Assembly: GCA_036346275.1 (NCBI GenBank)
Contig: CM070713.1
Coordinates: 59,205,567 to 59,269,566 of the forward strand
DNA length: 64,000 nt
Source of the DNA: Otatea glauca
Taxonomy: Eukaryota; Streptophyta; Magnoliopsida; Poales; Poaceae
Direction of reading: 5' to 3'
A model generated the notes under the pieces. The model worked only from the letters and a program-made list of their open reading frames with translations. It made no database searches and was not told where the DNA came from. How positions within the stretch are numbered: position 1 is the stretch's first letter; the number at the start of each line of letters is the position of its first letter. The position numbers were made by a program, and so were the translations under genes. Below, in pieces: positions 36,331 through 48,480 of this stretch.

Positions 36331-37129
36331 TATTTTTGCCTCTTGCATTCAAACTTCCATATCTTTTGATAGGCGTGTCCAAATGAAGTCAAATTAGTTT
36401 CTAAATTTAAGTTTTGAAATAAGTAATTATAATATTAAATAAAAAGTTATATGTTGCTTGCAGAAAAATATTTTTATTAGAGTTTGAATGCTAGGCCCTA
36501 AATAGGTATCATGAAGAAAGTATGTTTTATCTTGACCCATAAATCCTGAAATATATCACATAAGTCACTATAAACCTATGAATTCGATTTCTGCAAAAAC
36601 ATTTAAATTTCAATGTAGTTTGAATCAAATGTTGTTGGTTTAAGACCTTAATAACATTCAAATTTCAAGTGGTTAGAATAATGTTCATATGAGCTCAAAA
36701 TTTGATGAAACCAGTTAATATGTGTTCCTGGGATTGCATAGATTATGATTAGTCAAAAATATTTATACTTTTCTTTAGTTTAATCAATTTTCTAAATGCT
36801 CAAACCTCCGATCGGCAAAATGGTCGAATGTTCATAACTCTCACAAACAAACCTCAAATTCGACAAAACCAAATACTATAACCTTAAAATGTCAGGTACT
36901 AACTTTCTGTAAAGAAATGGCAACATTTTGAACAATTTTGGATGAGGCCATATTAAGCCCTAATGGTCATATACATGAAAAAACATCTCAAATAAATGCG
37001 AAATATTGCGAAACCAACTTTAAAACACTTTTAGGGATATCCCCTACTAATGTGTTAAAAATGGTTAGATTATCCCATAAGGTGCAGTCGCAATCGAAGA
37101 ATGAAAACTGGATCGAAACCGCGCGATCG

Positions 37130-37650
37130 GCATAATCATATAAGCTTTTCGGCGACCCATAAAATATCTAGTATAAATAGAAAATAATGAGATAATAGCT
37201 CATTAGCATCTTATAATGTTTATGCTACCATAATATGGAAAAATATTGCATTTATAACCTGCCTAGCATATAAAACTCGTCGCCGCAAAACTCTTCAAAG
37301 ATCACAAGCTGCACTGAAACTAGGACACTTAAGCCTTTTCGGCAATCAGCAAATTAACTCATCCAAATGCAAACTTAAAGGAAAATAGTTCAGAATCAGA
37401 GTTTAATATCTATACTACCATATTCTGCAAAAATATCTTAATTATAACCTGCTTTGCATCTGAATCCTACTTCAGCAAAACCCTTCAGAAATTTCAACTG
37501 CACTAAGACTATAGCACTTAAGCACTTTCAGCGGCTTGTAAAACAACATGGCTAAACCTAAATTCTGGGGGAATCAACCCAGAATCTTAAGCCAGTATAT
37601 GGACAACTAAAATTTGAAAAAACATTTTAATTTCAACTTATCATATAAAA
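37130..37650 (+). repeat. LTR-internal 189-bp tandem units
   Basis: Units marked by CTTAAGC..TTTCGGC recur near 37139, 37328 and 37517, that is every 189 bp. Related units in other LTR copies and at 41476-42200 have similar length. Confidence 0.75.
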
Positions 37651-38201
37651 CTTGCTAGAGCAAAAACCTTAGTAATAATGTTGTTAAAGTTACTTGTATG
37701 GATGAATGAAATCGGAAGACTTAAACCAAATCATTGGCAATGCAAGAAATCATCGCATAACCAAGTAGCATCAGCGAATAACCTAAAATTTATGATCCTC
37801 CATGTAGGAACCATTCCCATGCATGAACACTTGAAGATAAATACTAATCAAGCGAAACCCTTTAAACAAATGTTACATTTATTAATCCATATAATTTTAG
37901 CATCTAGAATTCGAAGTTATACATGCAAAGATACATAATTTTAGCCTCTTGAATTCATAAATAGCCTTAGCTATGATTATAACTTTAGCTTCTTATAATA
38001 GAGGATGAAAGAAACACATTCAAGAAAAGGCCTCACATAAGTAAAATACTAATGAAATCCTTATGGAAGTGGTAAATCAAGAACTCACAATCACCTTGTT
38101 CTTCTTGGTAAGTTTTAATTTGGTATTTACATCTGATTTTTTTTGCCCCTTTGATATGGTGTTATTTGCTTTTGTCTTGGTTCTTATTATTCGACGCATA
38201 G

Positions 38202-38276
38202 ACGACGATAATTCGGATTCGGTTATTAACGACGTCGACTACGATCCGGATTATATTTCAAAAAAAGAGAAACCAG
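38202..38276 (+). CDS. Conserved LTR-internal ORF, putative internal exon (solo LTR)
   Basis: 75 bases between CGCATAG (after a long T-rich tract) and GCAAGC. Encodes an acidic stretch with DYDPDYI. Same length and frame as in the other two LTRs despite strong divergence. Confidence 0.42.
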
Positions 38277-39574
38277 GCAAGCAACCTCCTTTGATCATTT
38301 TGATCCCATATTTGCAAAGTTATGTTGTTTTATCAAACTATATGCATGCGTGTATGTTTTAAAATTTGCTATGTTGTGGGTGATGGTAGTTAATCCCAAT
38401 TGTATGCATTACCTTTACCTTGTCATTTGATCACTTGCCATTGTAACCTAGTATTGGATTAGACAATACTTAATGTCACTTGGGTAAAACTTGCAAAGTT
38501 ACCATATGTATTGCTTAGACATGCTCATTAGAACAACTTTCAAAATGATGGGTTACATTTCAACTACTTGGAGCAAACTTTGTTTAATTGTATGGAACCG
38601 CGGTATGGTTTCCACTTAATTTGATAAAAATCCAATTCAATCTTATGATTTAGAAGTGGGCGAGTTATTACTTAACTTGAGGCGTGAAAAGGACCTCACG
38701 CGTAGTTAGGGGGAGATTCTCGCCCGGGTCAATTAAGGACCGAACTTGATGCTACCACCTAAGTGTTTTGGGTGCAACCACATATGCTAGTATGGGATAG
38801 CCTAGACTCACTAGATTAGTTGAAGTTTAACCTTGCATTTTGGTAGGCCGAAGTAGTATGGACGATCCGATGGACTGGAGTCGTTCTAGGTGCTCCCTTC
38901 ACCGAGGTGTTGGGGCCAAAGCATTCCAATACAACGGTGCATACCTTGCCATGGGGAGAGTTCGCGATGGGGCACCATCGGTTCAGGATCTCCGGAACTA
39001 TGGCAAGGGTTCAACATCACTGTCGCTGGTGCAAGGTTAAGCTTTAACTAGTTGAGCGGTTTCGTCCACGATCTAGCAAAGCAGTGCAGGAAGTACCGCG
39101 TGACATGGTTGACATGATTGCTAGAATGTATCATGTGGGTAAAGTGTATACTCTCTGCAGAGATTAAAATCTAATTAATTAGCCGTGCTCGCGGTCATGA
39201 GCAACTTGGGAAAATAATATCAAGTATAGTCTTTGTTTTTGCCAAAACTTTTGGAAATGATGTTGGGTTGGTATGGAAAACTTTGGAAGCCAATGGTGGC
39301 TGTTTTTATTCTCTATTCGCAGCCAAGGAGGGCTGTGGGATGATGGATATGAATTGTACTTACTGTTATTTAGCTTTATATTAAATGCTTTTTACAATTC
39401 CGTTACCATTTTATGCAACATTCACTTGTTAAACAAAATCTGCTTTATGCTGAAAATGAGACTAGTGTAGAAGCTTGTTATCCTTATTCTAGCCATGCAT
39501 TTACAATATTTCCATACACTAAAGTCTTGCGAGTACATACGTGTACTCATGGTTGCTTTATCTAAAATATATAG

Positions 39575-39642
39575 ATAGTATGGAAGAACACCCCGACAAC
39601 ACGTACTTTACTCCGGGGTTCGACGATAATGTTGATGGATGA
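39575..39642 (+). CDS. Conserved LTR-internal ORF, putative last exon (solo LTR)
   Basis: 68 bases after ATATAG, ending VDG then TGA. The motif HPDNTYFTPGFDD matches the other copies with one 3-base difference in length. Confidence 0.42.
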
Positions 39643-40292
39643 ACTTGAGCTTTTCCAAGTCGGTTGCCTATGGGTTATCGGATGGGCATACCACTGTCCT
39701 CATTTTGGTATATGTTTGTTCTCCGCTGCAAATTACTTCTGGACTTGTAATATTTGGCCGGCGGGCCATTATTTGTAATAGTAAGTAGTTGTAATAGTTG
39801 TAGTTTATGTATATGCTATTCCAACTGCTTAGTTTCATGTGTATGTGTTGCGATACATCTCGAATGCGGGATATGTGGGTGCTAGGCGTTGATCTTGGGA
39901 ACTAGCACTAGACACATATCCGGATACCTGAAATTGTCTTCAACCCTCCAATGCATAAACTCGAGCGGTCGTCGTTCTTTGACTATTGCTCGCGCTCTCT
40001 TTGGTGAGCGTGGGCGATACCAAGGTTCTGAGACGAACGGTGAGTGCTATGCTTGGATGAGTTGCTCTCAATCCCGGTATGGTTGTTCGGAATGGAATCG
40101 AAACTCCCTTGGTCGCGTAAGTGTGTACGGTGCAACTAGGTGGCTCATATTTGCTTGGGTGAGGGCTATCTGGTTAATACTCCGTGCACGGGACTTTTGG
40201 GTGACAGTGATCATACACTTAAGTGGAGTATGTGTGTCACCTCTGAGTCCAACGCACAAGTGAGGATCGATTCATACTTCCGGGTGCCCACA

Positions 40293-40622
40293 CTTTAATA
40301 CTGGGCGATTTTTTGAGACAACTTGTCATTGGAGTTAATGCAGAACATAATCGACAAATCAGATCACATGGAACGCCACAGCCAATCTACATTGACTTCT
40401 GACTACAATTACAACCTAACTATCCAAATTCTAAACCGCAGTGACTAATCAGTAATCACTAAAAATTAAAAGACTAATGAGGTAGGAGCTCTTGCATACC
40501 TTTAGTGTGACCGCCGGTCGGCCGCGCATTAGGGTGTGGGACGTCGCGCACCGCCCTCCAACGACGTGCGCCGCCGCGCCTGCAGCGTGGAGTGGCCTGG
40601 TGCTATCCGCTTCTCTCTCTCT
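40293..40622. other. Spacer between the solo LTR and the left MULE
   Basis: 40293-40495 is AT-rich without a gene. 40500-40590 is GC-rich and on the minus strand ends AAG before GTATGC, so it could be one exon of a captured gene. No domain is seen. A CT microsatellite at 40612-40624 borders the MULE. Confidence 0.35.
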
Positions 40623-40830
40623 CTAATTTTTTTCTTTAATATTTATTTTTATTTATTATTTTGAAAATAATCGTTACATAAAAATAATTGCGGCAATGGG
40701 CTCCCGTCGCCCGTATATGGGGCGATCGCCCTATATACGGGCGATCAGTGCCAGATCTAATGGCTCCGCCGTAGGGGTAACGGCAGGGGCAAAAATCGCC
40801 CGATCAAGTGCGACAGGTGCCCTTTTTGGC
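40623..40830 (-). repeat. Terminal repeat of the left MULE
   Basis: It shares the A/T-rich start and the 'cgcccgtatatggggcgatcgcc' type palindromes with 47459-47650 and 55620-55835. Palindrome GGGGCGATCGCCC near 40722. Confidence 0.75.
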
Positions 40831-41469
40831 TCAATTTTTTTTAATGTTAATTTCAATTTTGTTTTCAAGAATAATCAATAGGAAAAAATAGCGAAAATGG
40901 CCAGAGGGCAGTCAATACCCTATACCATAAGTTAAAAGCACTAATATTTAAATTTTTAGTACCCTTAGTATTGATTTACTGTAATATTTTATATCTTTTG
41001 GTCAAAATATACCATAAGTTAAATGTCCTCAGTCATACACACGCTACCGCCATGCCCGAGTACATCCGATGTGCGCCACACACTGATCCCACGCACATGG
41101 TATATTAGTACTATTAAAATATCAAGAACTACCGTTAAATGTCGATACCGATCAACAGGCGATTAGGGGCAGCCGCATTACTAGGAAGATCCAAATAGAA
41201 TAAGATAAATTTTAAATTTTTTTTTAATATATAAGGATTTAGATTATGTGATGAAAAGTACTATGTTCCATGCAAATTTAAATTGTATAAATCAATTTTA
41301 CTTAAAGACCATTTAGTGTATTATGAAGGAACTATACAAACCATGGCTCGAGAAATCCTGAAATAAATATCACTTATTCGCACGGTGTTAGGTGTCCCAT
41401 TTTTACAAAAACATTTAGGAATAAACTCATTTGAATAAACCAAATGACTATAAGTAGCCTTACTTGCAT

Positions 41470-42205
41470 GAAACACTTAAGCCATTTCGACGACCCGTGA
41501 AATATCATGTTTAAATGTAATTTTTAGGGAGAACGGGGCAGATTTTCTCTTTGATATATGCACTACCATATGGTAGGAAAATAATTTATTTACACCTTTC
41601 TTTGCATATTAATTTTACTAGTGCAATAAACCTAAGTATTATGGTCGAGGCAACAATGAAACGCTTAAGCCTTTTCGGCAGCCCGTGAAATATCATGTTT
41701 AAATGTAATATGTACGGAGAATGGGCCATATTTGCTCTTTGATATATGCACTACCATATGGTAGGAAAATAATTTATTTACACCTTTCTTTGCATATTAA
41801 TTTTACTAGTGCAATAAACCTAAGTATTATGGTCGAGGCAACAATGAAACGCTTAAGCATTTTCGGCAACCCGTGAAATATCATGTTTAAATGTAATATG
41901 TAGGGAGAATGGGCCATATTTGCTCTTTGATATATGCACTACCATATGGTAGGAAAATATTTTATTTACACCTTGCTTTGCATATTAATGTTACTAGTGC
42001 AATAACCCTAAGTATTTATGGTCGAGGCAATAATGAAACGCTTAAGCCTTTTCGGCAACCCGTGAAATATCATGTTTAAATATAATATGTAGGGAGAATG
42101 GGCCATATTTGCTCTTTGATATATGCACTACCATATGGTGGGAAAATATTTTATTTACACCTTGCTTTACATCTAAATTGCATTAGTGCAATAATCCTAA
42201 GTATT
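41470..42205 (+). repeat. 188-bp tandem array derived from a gypsy LTR
   Basis: CTTAAGC marks four units at 41476, 41664, 41852 and 42041, a period of 188-189 bp. Units two to four are very similar. Each unit also holds 'ctaccatatggtaggaaaat'. Single related units at similar spacing lie inside the gypsy LTRs (14811-15207, 37139-37517). Flanking 41200-41470 also resembles LTR sequence. Confidence 0.85.
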
Positions 42206-42329
42206 GCAAAACGAGGGTGAGAGTGAGATTAGAGAGTGGTCGATTCACAAATCAGAAGTTACTACGGAAAATAAGGTAGGTCACACTCTTTATTACGGCT
42301 TAAAACTGAAAGGCGTACCACAAACAAGA

Positions 42330-42926
42330 AAAATAATAGTTAAAACTAGATGTCTGCTGAGTGCTTCGAGGCCACTTCCCCTTCGCCCATGCCTCCGGTG
42401 GGGCTTCTCTGGCACGACGTGCCCTCTCTCGTTTCCTCTCTCTCGGCCTCCTTCTCCTCCGTTTCCTTTCTACGTGCCTCCTCGCTTGCGGCATGACACT
42501 TCTCTTGAAGCTGCCGCGTGAACTCCTCATGCCGGTTGGCTTCATTAAGGAGCCTTTGGTCTTCGGGGTTGATCTCCATATCAAACCACCGCTCAAATTT
42601 ACACAGTAGCGGAGGTGACTGTATGGAACATAAATTAGCAAAGTTTCATATACAAATATTACGCAACACGTAAGATTGTTACCATCTGGCGATCCTTCAA
42701 GCTCTTCTCCAGCGGGTTGAAGGCGTAGTTGCAGCACTTCCAATACCTCCTCTTCCAAATTGGAATTTTCCATGAGTGGACAAGCCTGCAAGGATCTCCG
42801 CACATACACATCGGTGCTACAGCTCCACGAAGTAGGAAGAGATCTTGGTATGCTAAATTGCGCAGGCATGCACTTCCTTCTTCCTTTGCTTTCCCCTTTC
42901 CCTTTCCACTTGCACGCCTCGATATT
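42330..42926 (-). pseudogene. Small charged coiled-coil ORF (left copy, start lost)
   Basis: Counterpart of 54309-54865. Exon 1 (about 42926-42690) shares the Lys/Gly-rich start and the NLEEEVLEV motif and ends before a GTAACA donor. Exon 2 (about 42600-42346) encodes EEFTRQLQEKCHAASEEARRK, a strongly charged helix likely to form a coiled coil. The position of the start codon reads ATA (near 42922-42926) where the right copy has ATG. No known domain. Conservation of frame in exon 2 supports a former protein-coding gene. Confidence 0.5.
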
Positions 42927-43009
42927 TTCGATTGATCCTCTACTTATTATCTTCTTTCTTCCTCTTTCGCTGCTGCCTTTGCGAGACCGCGAGCGAGAAC
43001 GAATGCTAT

Positions 43010-43205
43010 AAAGGGTAGATATCGCTAGGGTATGGAGCAATCGCCCCATCTTTGGATGATCGCCCAAAATACTGCCGATATTTACCTCGGGTAATGTGAC
43101 CCTAACAATATTTAACGGTAGTTCCTGATATTTAACAGTAATGTGCCCCATATTAGGACGATCGCCCCAATTAGAGGCGATCGCCCCTATGTAGTGCGAT
43201 AGGTG
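43010..43205 (-). promoter_or_regulatory. GATCGC-palindrome promoter of the coiled-coil ORF (left)
   Basis: Four GCGAT-type modules, including two near-perfect GGCGATCGCC palindromes (about 43168 and 43184), lie upstream of a TATA-like CCCTTTATAGCATTCG (minus strand, near 43010). The right copy has the same layout at 54130-54235. The modules match those in the element termini. Confidence 0.5.
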
Positions 43206-43439
43206 CACGCAGCCGTTAAAGGCTGTTAATGCCAGCCTCTCCAGCCGTTATGGCCGGTGGTGTGTTCTCACGTCGTGTGAGAAAGTAAAAGCGATGACAG
43301 CACAATTAATAAAACATACATGGATGTTCACAATTTAAAGTGATAAGGTATTCATGTTACTAATTCAGACAGTCATACAACATGGTGTTGAACGTAAAGG
43401 CATTACAAAAATACATCTGTACAACAAGTCAATGACGGC

Positions 43440-45850
43440 CACTCTTCCTGATATGGCCCGTGGGGTACGTGAGTGGCGATGGCGGACGGACGTCCCTCCT
43501 AGGCCAGCCCTACGGCGCAGGGGTAGAGTGGTGTGGACGCGACCCGACCGTGTCCTGGAGCGGTGCTGCCGAGACCTGAGAGGCGGCAAGGAAGTCGGTC
43601 GACAAGTACACCTCCAGGTCGAACTCGTCGTACGCAGGGTCATCGAAATCACCCTGGGATCCTGGTGGGGGGCGAGACGACGAAGGCCCCTCGCCAGCCC
43701 ACTGTCCCCACTGCTGCTGCATGAGAACGTAACGAGGAACCGCCGGGGTAGGGCGAGGTGCTGGCCCACGGAGACGTGATGCGCTGCGTCCGGTGACGTC
43801 TCCGCGACCCCGACAAGTGGCCAGGCGACACAACCGCCTCGCCCTATCAAGAACCCGCTCCCAAGCTGCCTCGGCCTCAGTGGTGGTCATCTGTATGCCC
43901 ACCCGGAGGTGCGCCAACATGGACATAGCCTCGACCTCCACCTCCGCTGCAAGATGTGCCTGCTTGTATAGTCGGATTGATATTAAGTAATGTACATGAA
44001 AAAGATATACCCATGTAGCTTCGGTTATGACACTTACTGCGGAGCTATCCCTCTGGGATATCTATGAAGGGTACGTGTCCGTCACCGATGCCTACCGTGC
44101 GACATACGGTGCTGGTGTGTACCCCACCCTGAGGGGAGTCCATGGCGCGAACCACTCCATGTACTCATTGTACATGTCATGGTCGTACGGCCGGGTCTCG
44201 GTGACCACAATCGCCGAGTCGGGCGTCCCACTGCATGCCGCCCATGGTACGCATGCGATCTTGCGCCCGAGTGCCGCTGCAGCACCCATCCGGCTCATCC
44301 TACAATGCAAAAACAAGAAATACATACAATATCCATTCAGCAGAAATACTCAGTACTCAGCTCGTGAGACGTACCTGTGAGCGCCACATGCGACAACGTG
44401 ACGAGGCAGCAAGGGAAAAGACTAGAACATGTCGAATTACCGTAGCACTCGGTGCGGCGAGTACTCCTCGACGCACAGGTCGAAGATGAGAACCTTATGG
44501 GTGAGTCAAAATAGCTCATCTCGCGTGCAAAGCACGGAGACCCCGTAAGGTGCTCGGGCGTAGACGTTTTACACGTTGTATGGCGTCCACCACACGTCCT
44601 CGTCGTGGAGGTGGTCAAACTCTCAAACGAACTCGGGGTAGGACCTCCTCACCTGTCGGTGTGCATACATCCGCTGCGAGGAAATAAAAAATGGTGGATG
44701 TCATGGAAGTGCGTAAGTGGGGAAAGCGGTCACGAGGATCATACACATCGTCGGACCCGATGGTGGCCCATGGTGGGCGATCAATCGGGTCCTCCGTGCA
44801 GTCTGCGAGTGCGATGCGGTGTCAGCGGCGAACTGCCCGGCGAAGAAGCGCTCGGGACCTGGCCCGAAGGGTAGGGCGCAACCCGACATCGTCGCGTTAC
44901 AGTCTACCGAGAGCGGTATTACCACGAGACCTTTATCGTCGCCGCAAGCACGTGAGAGGCCCATGACCACTGCACCATCTGTTTACAATGAGAAAGTTAG
45001 ACGTGTCATGAACAGAAGAGGGTGTCGGCGATGTACTGGGCGTACTCGATCAGGTGCCGGTCCACCGTGTTCCTGTGGGAGGACAGGAACATCACCCAAC
45101 CGGACAGCAACAGGAGGTATACCTCCAGATGGCGGGCCACGTCCTCCTCCTCGGCGTGCGGGTTGATCGGCTCGACTGCGACATTTGGTACAAATATTAT
45201 CGACAACTTAGCTTCTCTGTTAACTTGCAATGAAAAGGTACTAACAGTGAATGAAGCGCCCACGCCCCGTCGATGCATGCGCTCATCCGACTGAGGGGTG
45301 GTAGGGGGCTACTGGGTGTATTGCACCTCGGCGAACCAGGTGGACAACTCAGCATGCCACGTCACGAAGACGTCGTGTGGCACAACCGCAGGACCCGCAC
45401 AGGGGAGTCCTAGGAGGTAGGACATGTCCTGCAGTGTCGGAGCCATCTCTCCGCAGGGAAGGTGGAACGTGTGCATCTCCGGTCTCAATCGGTCGACGAG
45501 TGCGGCCAGCAGGAACCGGTCGTACCCAAACCGTGGGACCTGCCTACCCTCTAACGGGGCAGTGACCTGCTCCACCATCCTACAGAGAGGAAGTAAGCCA
45601 GTCGCTCGCAACCTGCATGTAGTGTATTTTGTCGTTAAAATTGCATTCACAGGTAAGTACATGTACATAAAAGAGTGCAAGCGTCGGCAGCATACCGTGG
45701 AAGCCAGTGTGGGTCAATGCGAAGCAGCTCATTCGGCACTCGAGGCCACAGTGTCCCTATCTCTCGGTTCTCCTCTGAGGAATACCTAGACTGGTGGGTT
45801 GCATCCACGATTGCGTCTAGCAGCTCAGGGCAAGGTCGCGCCATCGTCAC
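43440..45850 (-). pseudogene. Plant mobile domain (PMD) gene of the left MULE
   Basis: About seven exons on the minus strand: 45848-45690 (MARPCPELLDAIVD start after a CAG acceptor), 45600-45309 (FLLAALVDRLRPEMHTFHLP, then CGEMAPTLQDMSYLLGLP, the PMD signature), 45170-45020 (HAEEEDVARHLEVYLLLLSG), 44960-44701, 44618-44420 (CTRDELFF region), 44300-44060 (EYMEWFAPWTPLRVGYTPAP) and 43941-43440. PMD proteins include Arabidopsis MAIN and MAIL1, nuclear proteins needed for silencing and genome stability; related domains are known in transposons. This copy is better preserved than the right one. Some exon joins are uncertain and may carry frameshifts. Confidence 0.75.
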
Positions 45851-46004
45851 CTGTTACAAAGCAAATACAACAAATTTGTCAGTAATTAAATGTGTACATA
45901 AAATGAAATGCAAAACAACGGAAGTCCAAAAAGCCAAAAAAATCTCATGTTACATACGTACTAAAGATGAAGATATGTTCGATGAAGCACACAACGTCAA
46001 AAAT

Positions 46005-46290
46005 TACATGATGGGAGCAACAATTAACTGGTACATTAAAAATTACATGATGGGAGCAATACTTAACTGATACATCAAAAATTGCATGATGGGAGCAACA
46101 ATTAACAGGTACATCGAAAATTACATGATGGGAGCAACAATTAACTGGTACATCGAAAATCACATTATCCACATAACAATTAACTAGTACATCGTAAATT
46201 ACATGATGCAAACAACAACTAACTGGTACGTCGAAAATTACATGATGGGAACAATAGTTAACTGGTACATCGTAAATTAAACGATGGGAA
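46005..46290. repeat. 39-bp minisatellite between transposase and PMD genes
   Basis: The unit 'attacatgatgggagcaacaattaactggtacatcgaaa' type occurs about seven times (marker ggtacat/gatacat at 46029, 46067, 46108, 46147, 46186, 46225, 46263). Spacing is 38-41 bp. A minus-strand frame reads through it with a 13-residue period, which I take as a side effect of the repeat length. A decayed equivalent lies at 51120-51300. Confidence 0.85.
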
Positions 46291-46299
46291 CAACATCGA

Positions 46300-47035
46300 A
46301 AATTACATTATCCGCAATTGCGACGCGCTTCGGACTCGTCCATATCGTTCCGAATACGCCGTGTCCTTCGACGCCCGACCTTCTACATCAACATTCGGAT
46401 GTCCGATACCCATCGATGCTTTGGAGGGGGGCTGTTGTGAATGATCCATCTACTCGGTATCCATACACCTCGTGATGCCACGTGTTGAGAACACTTTGCT
46501 TGTAGTAATGAGGGGAGATGTACGGACGACATGATTGATGCATCTCGGCGGCTGCGGCAATGACGTGCGAGCACGGCATGTGCAGCAAGCGTGGTTTTTA
46601 GCGAAGCACTCGCGATCGGTTGCTCGGGTATGCGCGGATGGAAGTCCTCTCCCGGTGGGCACCTCTGCGACCTCGGTCACCGCAGTGCACGTGGTATCTC
46701 CGTTCCACGCCACTCTCTGGTGTCACCCGATGTGTTTGTGCCTTTCTTGTTTTCTTGAACATGTACGTAGATACAATCATTGAGTACAACAGTCGATTGT
46801 CCGACATACATGCTGTGGAGTTCTTCTATCGCTCAATGAAATATCTTTGTGTCCCTAGTAACACACCTTCAACTATACCCACCAATGGAAGGCATCTGGT
46901 GCCTTTCATTACCCAGTTATAAATCTCCACCAGGTTCGTTGTCATGATTCCATAATGCGAACCGCCCTCGTTATGCAGAAGGGACTATTTCTCCAAAGAC
47001 TCGTGTCGTATCCAGTCGGTGAAACTCTTTATGCT
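46300..47035 (-). pseudogene. MURA-type transposase, C-terminal remnant (left copy)
   Basis: The SWIM zinc finger and tail are readable on the minus strand at about 46320-46590: MPCSHVIAAAAE, then KQSVLNTWHHEVYGYRVDGSF. Upstream (46600-47035) matches 50408-50620 of the right copy. The catalytic core and N-terminus are absent because the element is broken at 47035. Confidence 0.8.
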
Positions 47036-47449
47036 GGTCCACTTATATGTAGCCTATTTACATATATCACAAGTTTCTTGAAGAATCCAAAATCTGGATT
47101 CTTGGAGAATCAAAAACTGTCACCCACTTAATTCTTGGAGGATTCAGAATATACATAATCAAAATCTGTACAGAACAGAGCAATAATTGTTTGCTTGCTA
47201 GGTGGTTTGCCGCCCGAATGCCCCTACAGGACCTTTCCTAGCCTTGAGCAGCGAGGCTAACGCCCAGGCCCCAACACAGAGGGCCCTGGCCCATATAATC
47301 TATACATATATATCTGTATCACGAATTTTAGATCGAAGTGGTGCCATAGTAGCTATTGGCACAAGGCCCTTGCAAAGAAGCCACTGACTCAAGAGGCAGA
47401 CCATTACATTGCCCCAAGTAGCCAGGGCAGGCTTCTCGCCTGCGGCGCC
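47036..47449. other. Spacer between the two MULEs
   Basis: No gene. 47065-47150 holds the phrase 'gattcttggaga' in direct and inverted forms. 47200-47450 is moderately GC-rich with no recognised domain. It ends with GTCACAACC (47450-47458), the left target duplication of the right MULE. Confidence 0.4.
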
Positions 47450-47458
47450 GTCACAACC

Positions 47459-47650
47459 AGAATTTTTTTCTTTAATATTTATTTTTAATGTTTTTTTCAA
47501 AAGTAGTCGCCCGGGCTGAAAAATTGCAGAAATAGAGGCCCATAACCCGTGTATGGGGCGATCGCCTATATACAGGCGACAAGCCCTGATCTGAATTAGC
47601 ATCAAGCGCCCAAAAAAGCCGTTACGGTGGGCCACATCGCAGAGGCAGGG
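47459..47650 (+). repeat. Left terminal inverted repeat of the MULE
   Basis: Starts aatttttttctttaatattt, then a block reading 'gtagtcgcccgggctg' and a palindrome TGGGGCGATCGCC near 47554. It probably holds the transposase promoter; a ctttaaag near 47679 is TATA-like. Confidence 0.9.
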
Positions 47651-47730
47651 GCGATCATAAGAATGGGGCTCTGAGGGCTTTAAAGCACCTTTCGCTCGCG
47701 GAGGCAACCAGTAGAGACGAAGCAAACAAA

Positions 47731-47820
47731 GGAGAGAGAAAGAGAAAGAGGAAGAAGAAGAAAAAGAAGAAGAAAAAGAAGAAGAAGAAGAAAAAAAGAA
47801 GAGAAAGATGAAGAAAAGGG
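47731..47820 (+). repeat. GAA/GA microsatellite in the MULE leader
   Basis: Ninety bases of purine-only sequence, mostly GAA and GAAAA units, just downstream of the terminal repeat in likely 5' UTR. Confidence 0.9.
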
Positions 47821-47929
47821 GGAAAAAAGTCTATTCGTCGTTTCTGCGAAGGTATTTTTTACAAATTTTATAAATCTATTATTTAGGAATTTTACGATTT
47901 TGTAGTGTTTAGAAAATTCTGTAGGACTG

Positions 47930-48480
47930 TTTGTGTTTAGAATTCTAATGTAGCATGTAATATTCAGAAAATTTAGGATTGTGTAGCGTTTAGAATTTCT
48001 CGGATAGTGTTGTTTAGAAATTTCTCGGATAGCGTTTAGAACTTTAATGTAGTATTTAGTTTTAAAAATTTGAGAATTGTATAGTATTTAATGCGTTACA
48101 AATTTATTATAGTATTAGAAATTTATTGTAGTGTTTAGAAAATTTAGGATTGTGTAGCGTTTACAATTTCTCGGATAGTGTTGTTTAGAAATTTAATGTC
48201 AGATTCATATTTAGAACTTTAATGTAGTATTTAGTTTTAGAAATTTGGGAATGTATAGTATTAAATACGTTACAAAATTTAGTGTAGTATTAGAAATTTA
48301 TTGTAGTGTTTAGAAAATTTAGGATTGTGTAGCGTTTACAATTTCTCGGATAGTGTTGTTTAGAAATTTAAGGTCATGATTCATATTTAGAACTTTAATG
48401 TAGTATTTAGTTTTTAGAAATTTGAGGTGTATAGTATTAAGTCGTTACAAATTTAGTGTAGTATTAGAATTTAGTAGGGT
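47930..48480 (+). repeat. 175-bp tandem repeat in the MULE leader
   Basis: Units containing 'gaaaatttaggattgtgtagcg' recur near 47962, 48137 and 48312, 175 bp apart, with degenerate sub-repeats 'tttagaaattt'. The stretch has no reading frame and probably lies in a leader intron. Confidence 0.8.

Larger units (their letters stand above)
34398..40292 (+). mobile_element. Solo LTR of the same gypsy family (5.9 kb)
   Basis: It starts TGTAACATCCCG and ends GTGCCCACA, flanked by CTATA (34393-34397) and CTTTA (40293-40297), a probable 5-bp target duplication with one mismatch. It aligns over its length with the reverse complement of both LTRs of the 11442-30524 element but is much more diverged, so it belongs to another insertion and subfamily. 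It holds the full LTR complement: AT-rich start, GC-rich segment (35490-36200), tRNA-like sequence, three 189-bp repeats and two conserved exon-like ORFs. It also shows the unoccupied LINE site and the region deleted from the 5' LTR. Confidence 0.9.
40623..47035 (-). mobile_element. Truncated PMD-carrying MULE (left copy)
   Basis: Its 3' terminus is at 40623 (aatttttttctttaatattt, then the GATCGC palindromes at 40710-40760), matching the termini of the complete element at 47459-55835. Reading leftwards it has the C-terminal end of a MURA transposase, a 39-bp minisatellite, a PMD gene, the palindromic internal promoter, the coiled-coil ORF and an LTR-derived tandem array. It breaks off at 47035, opposite 50408 of the other copy, so the transposase N-terminus and the other terminus are gone. 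With the right copy it forms arms of about 4.5 kb in inverted orientation. Confidence 0.82.

Noticed and set aside
38063..38200. Hydrophobic N-terminal extension of the LTR ORF as a signal anchor
   Set aside because: It is the T-rich tract expected before a splice acceptor. Its coding sense is not well kept between copies.
42300..43208. 302-residue open frame on the minus strand
   Set aside because: It runs through the palindromic promoter, both exons of the coiled-coil ORF and the intron between them. The homologous right copy has a different structure and the frame is not kept there.
45945..46211. Repetitive 88-residue protein with a 13-residue period
   Set aside because: The period follows from a 39-bp tandem repeat free of stops in one frame. 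No start context and no conservation in the right copy.
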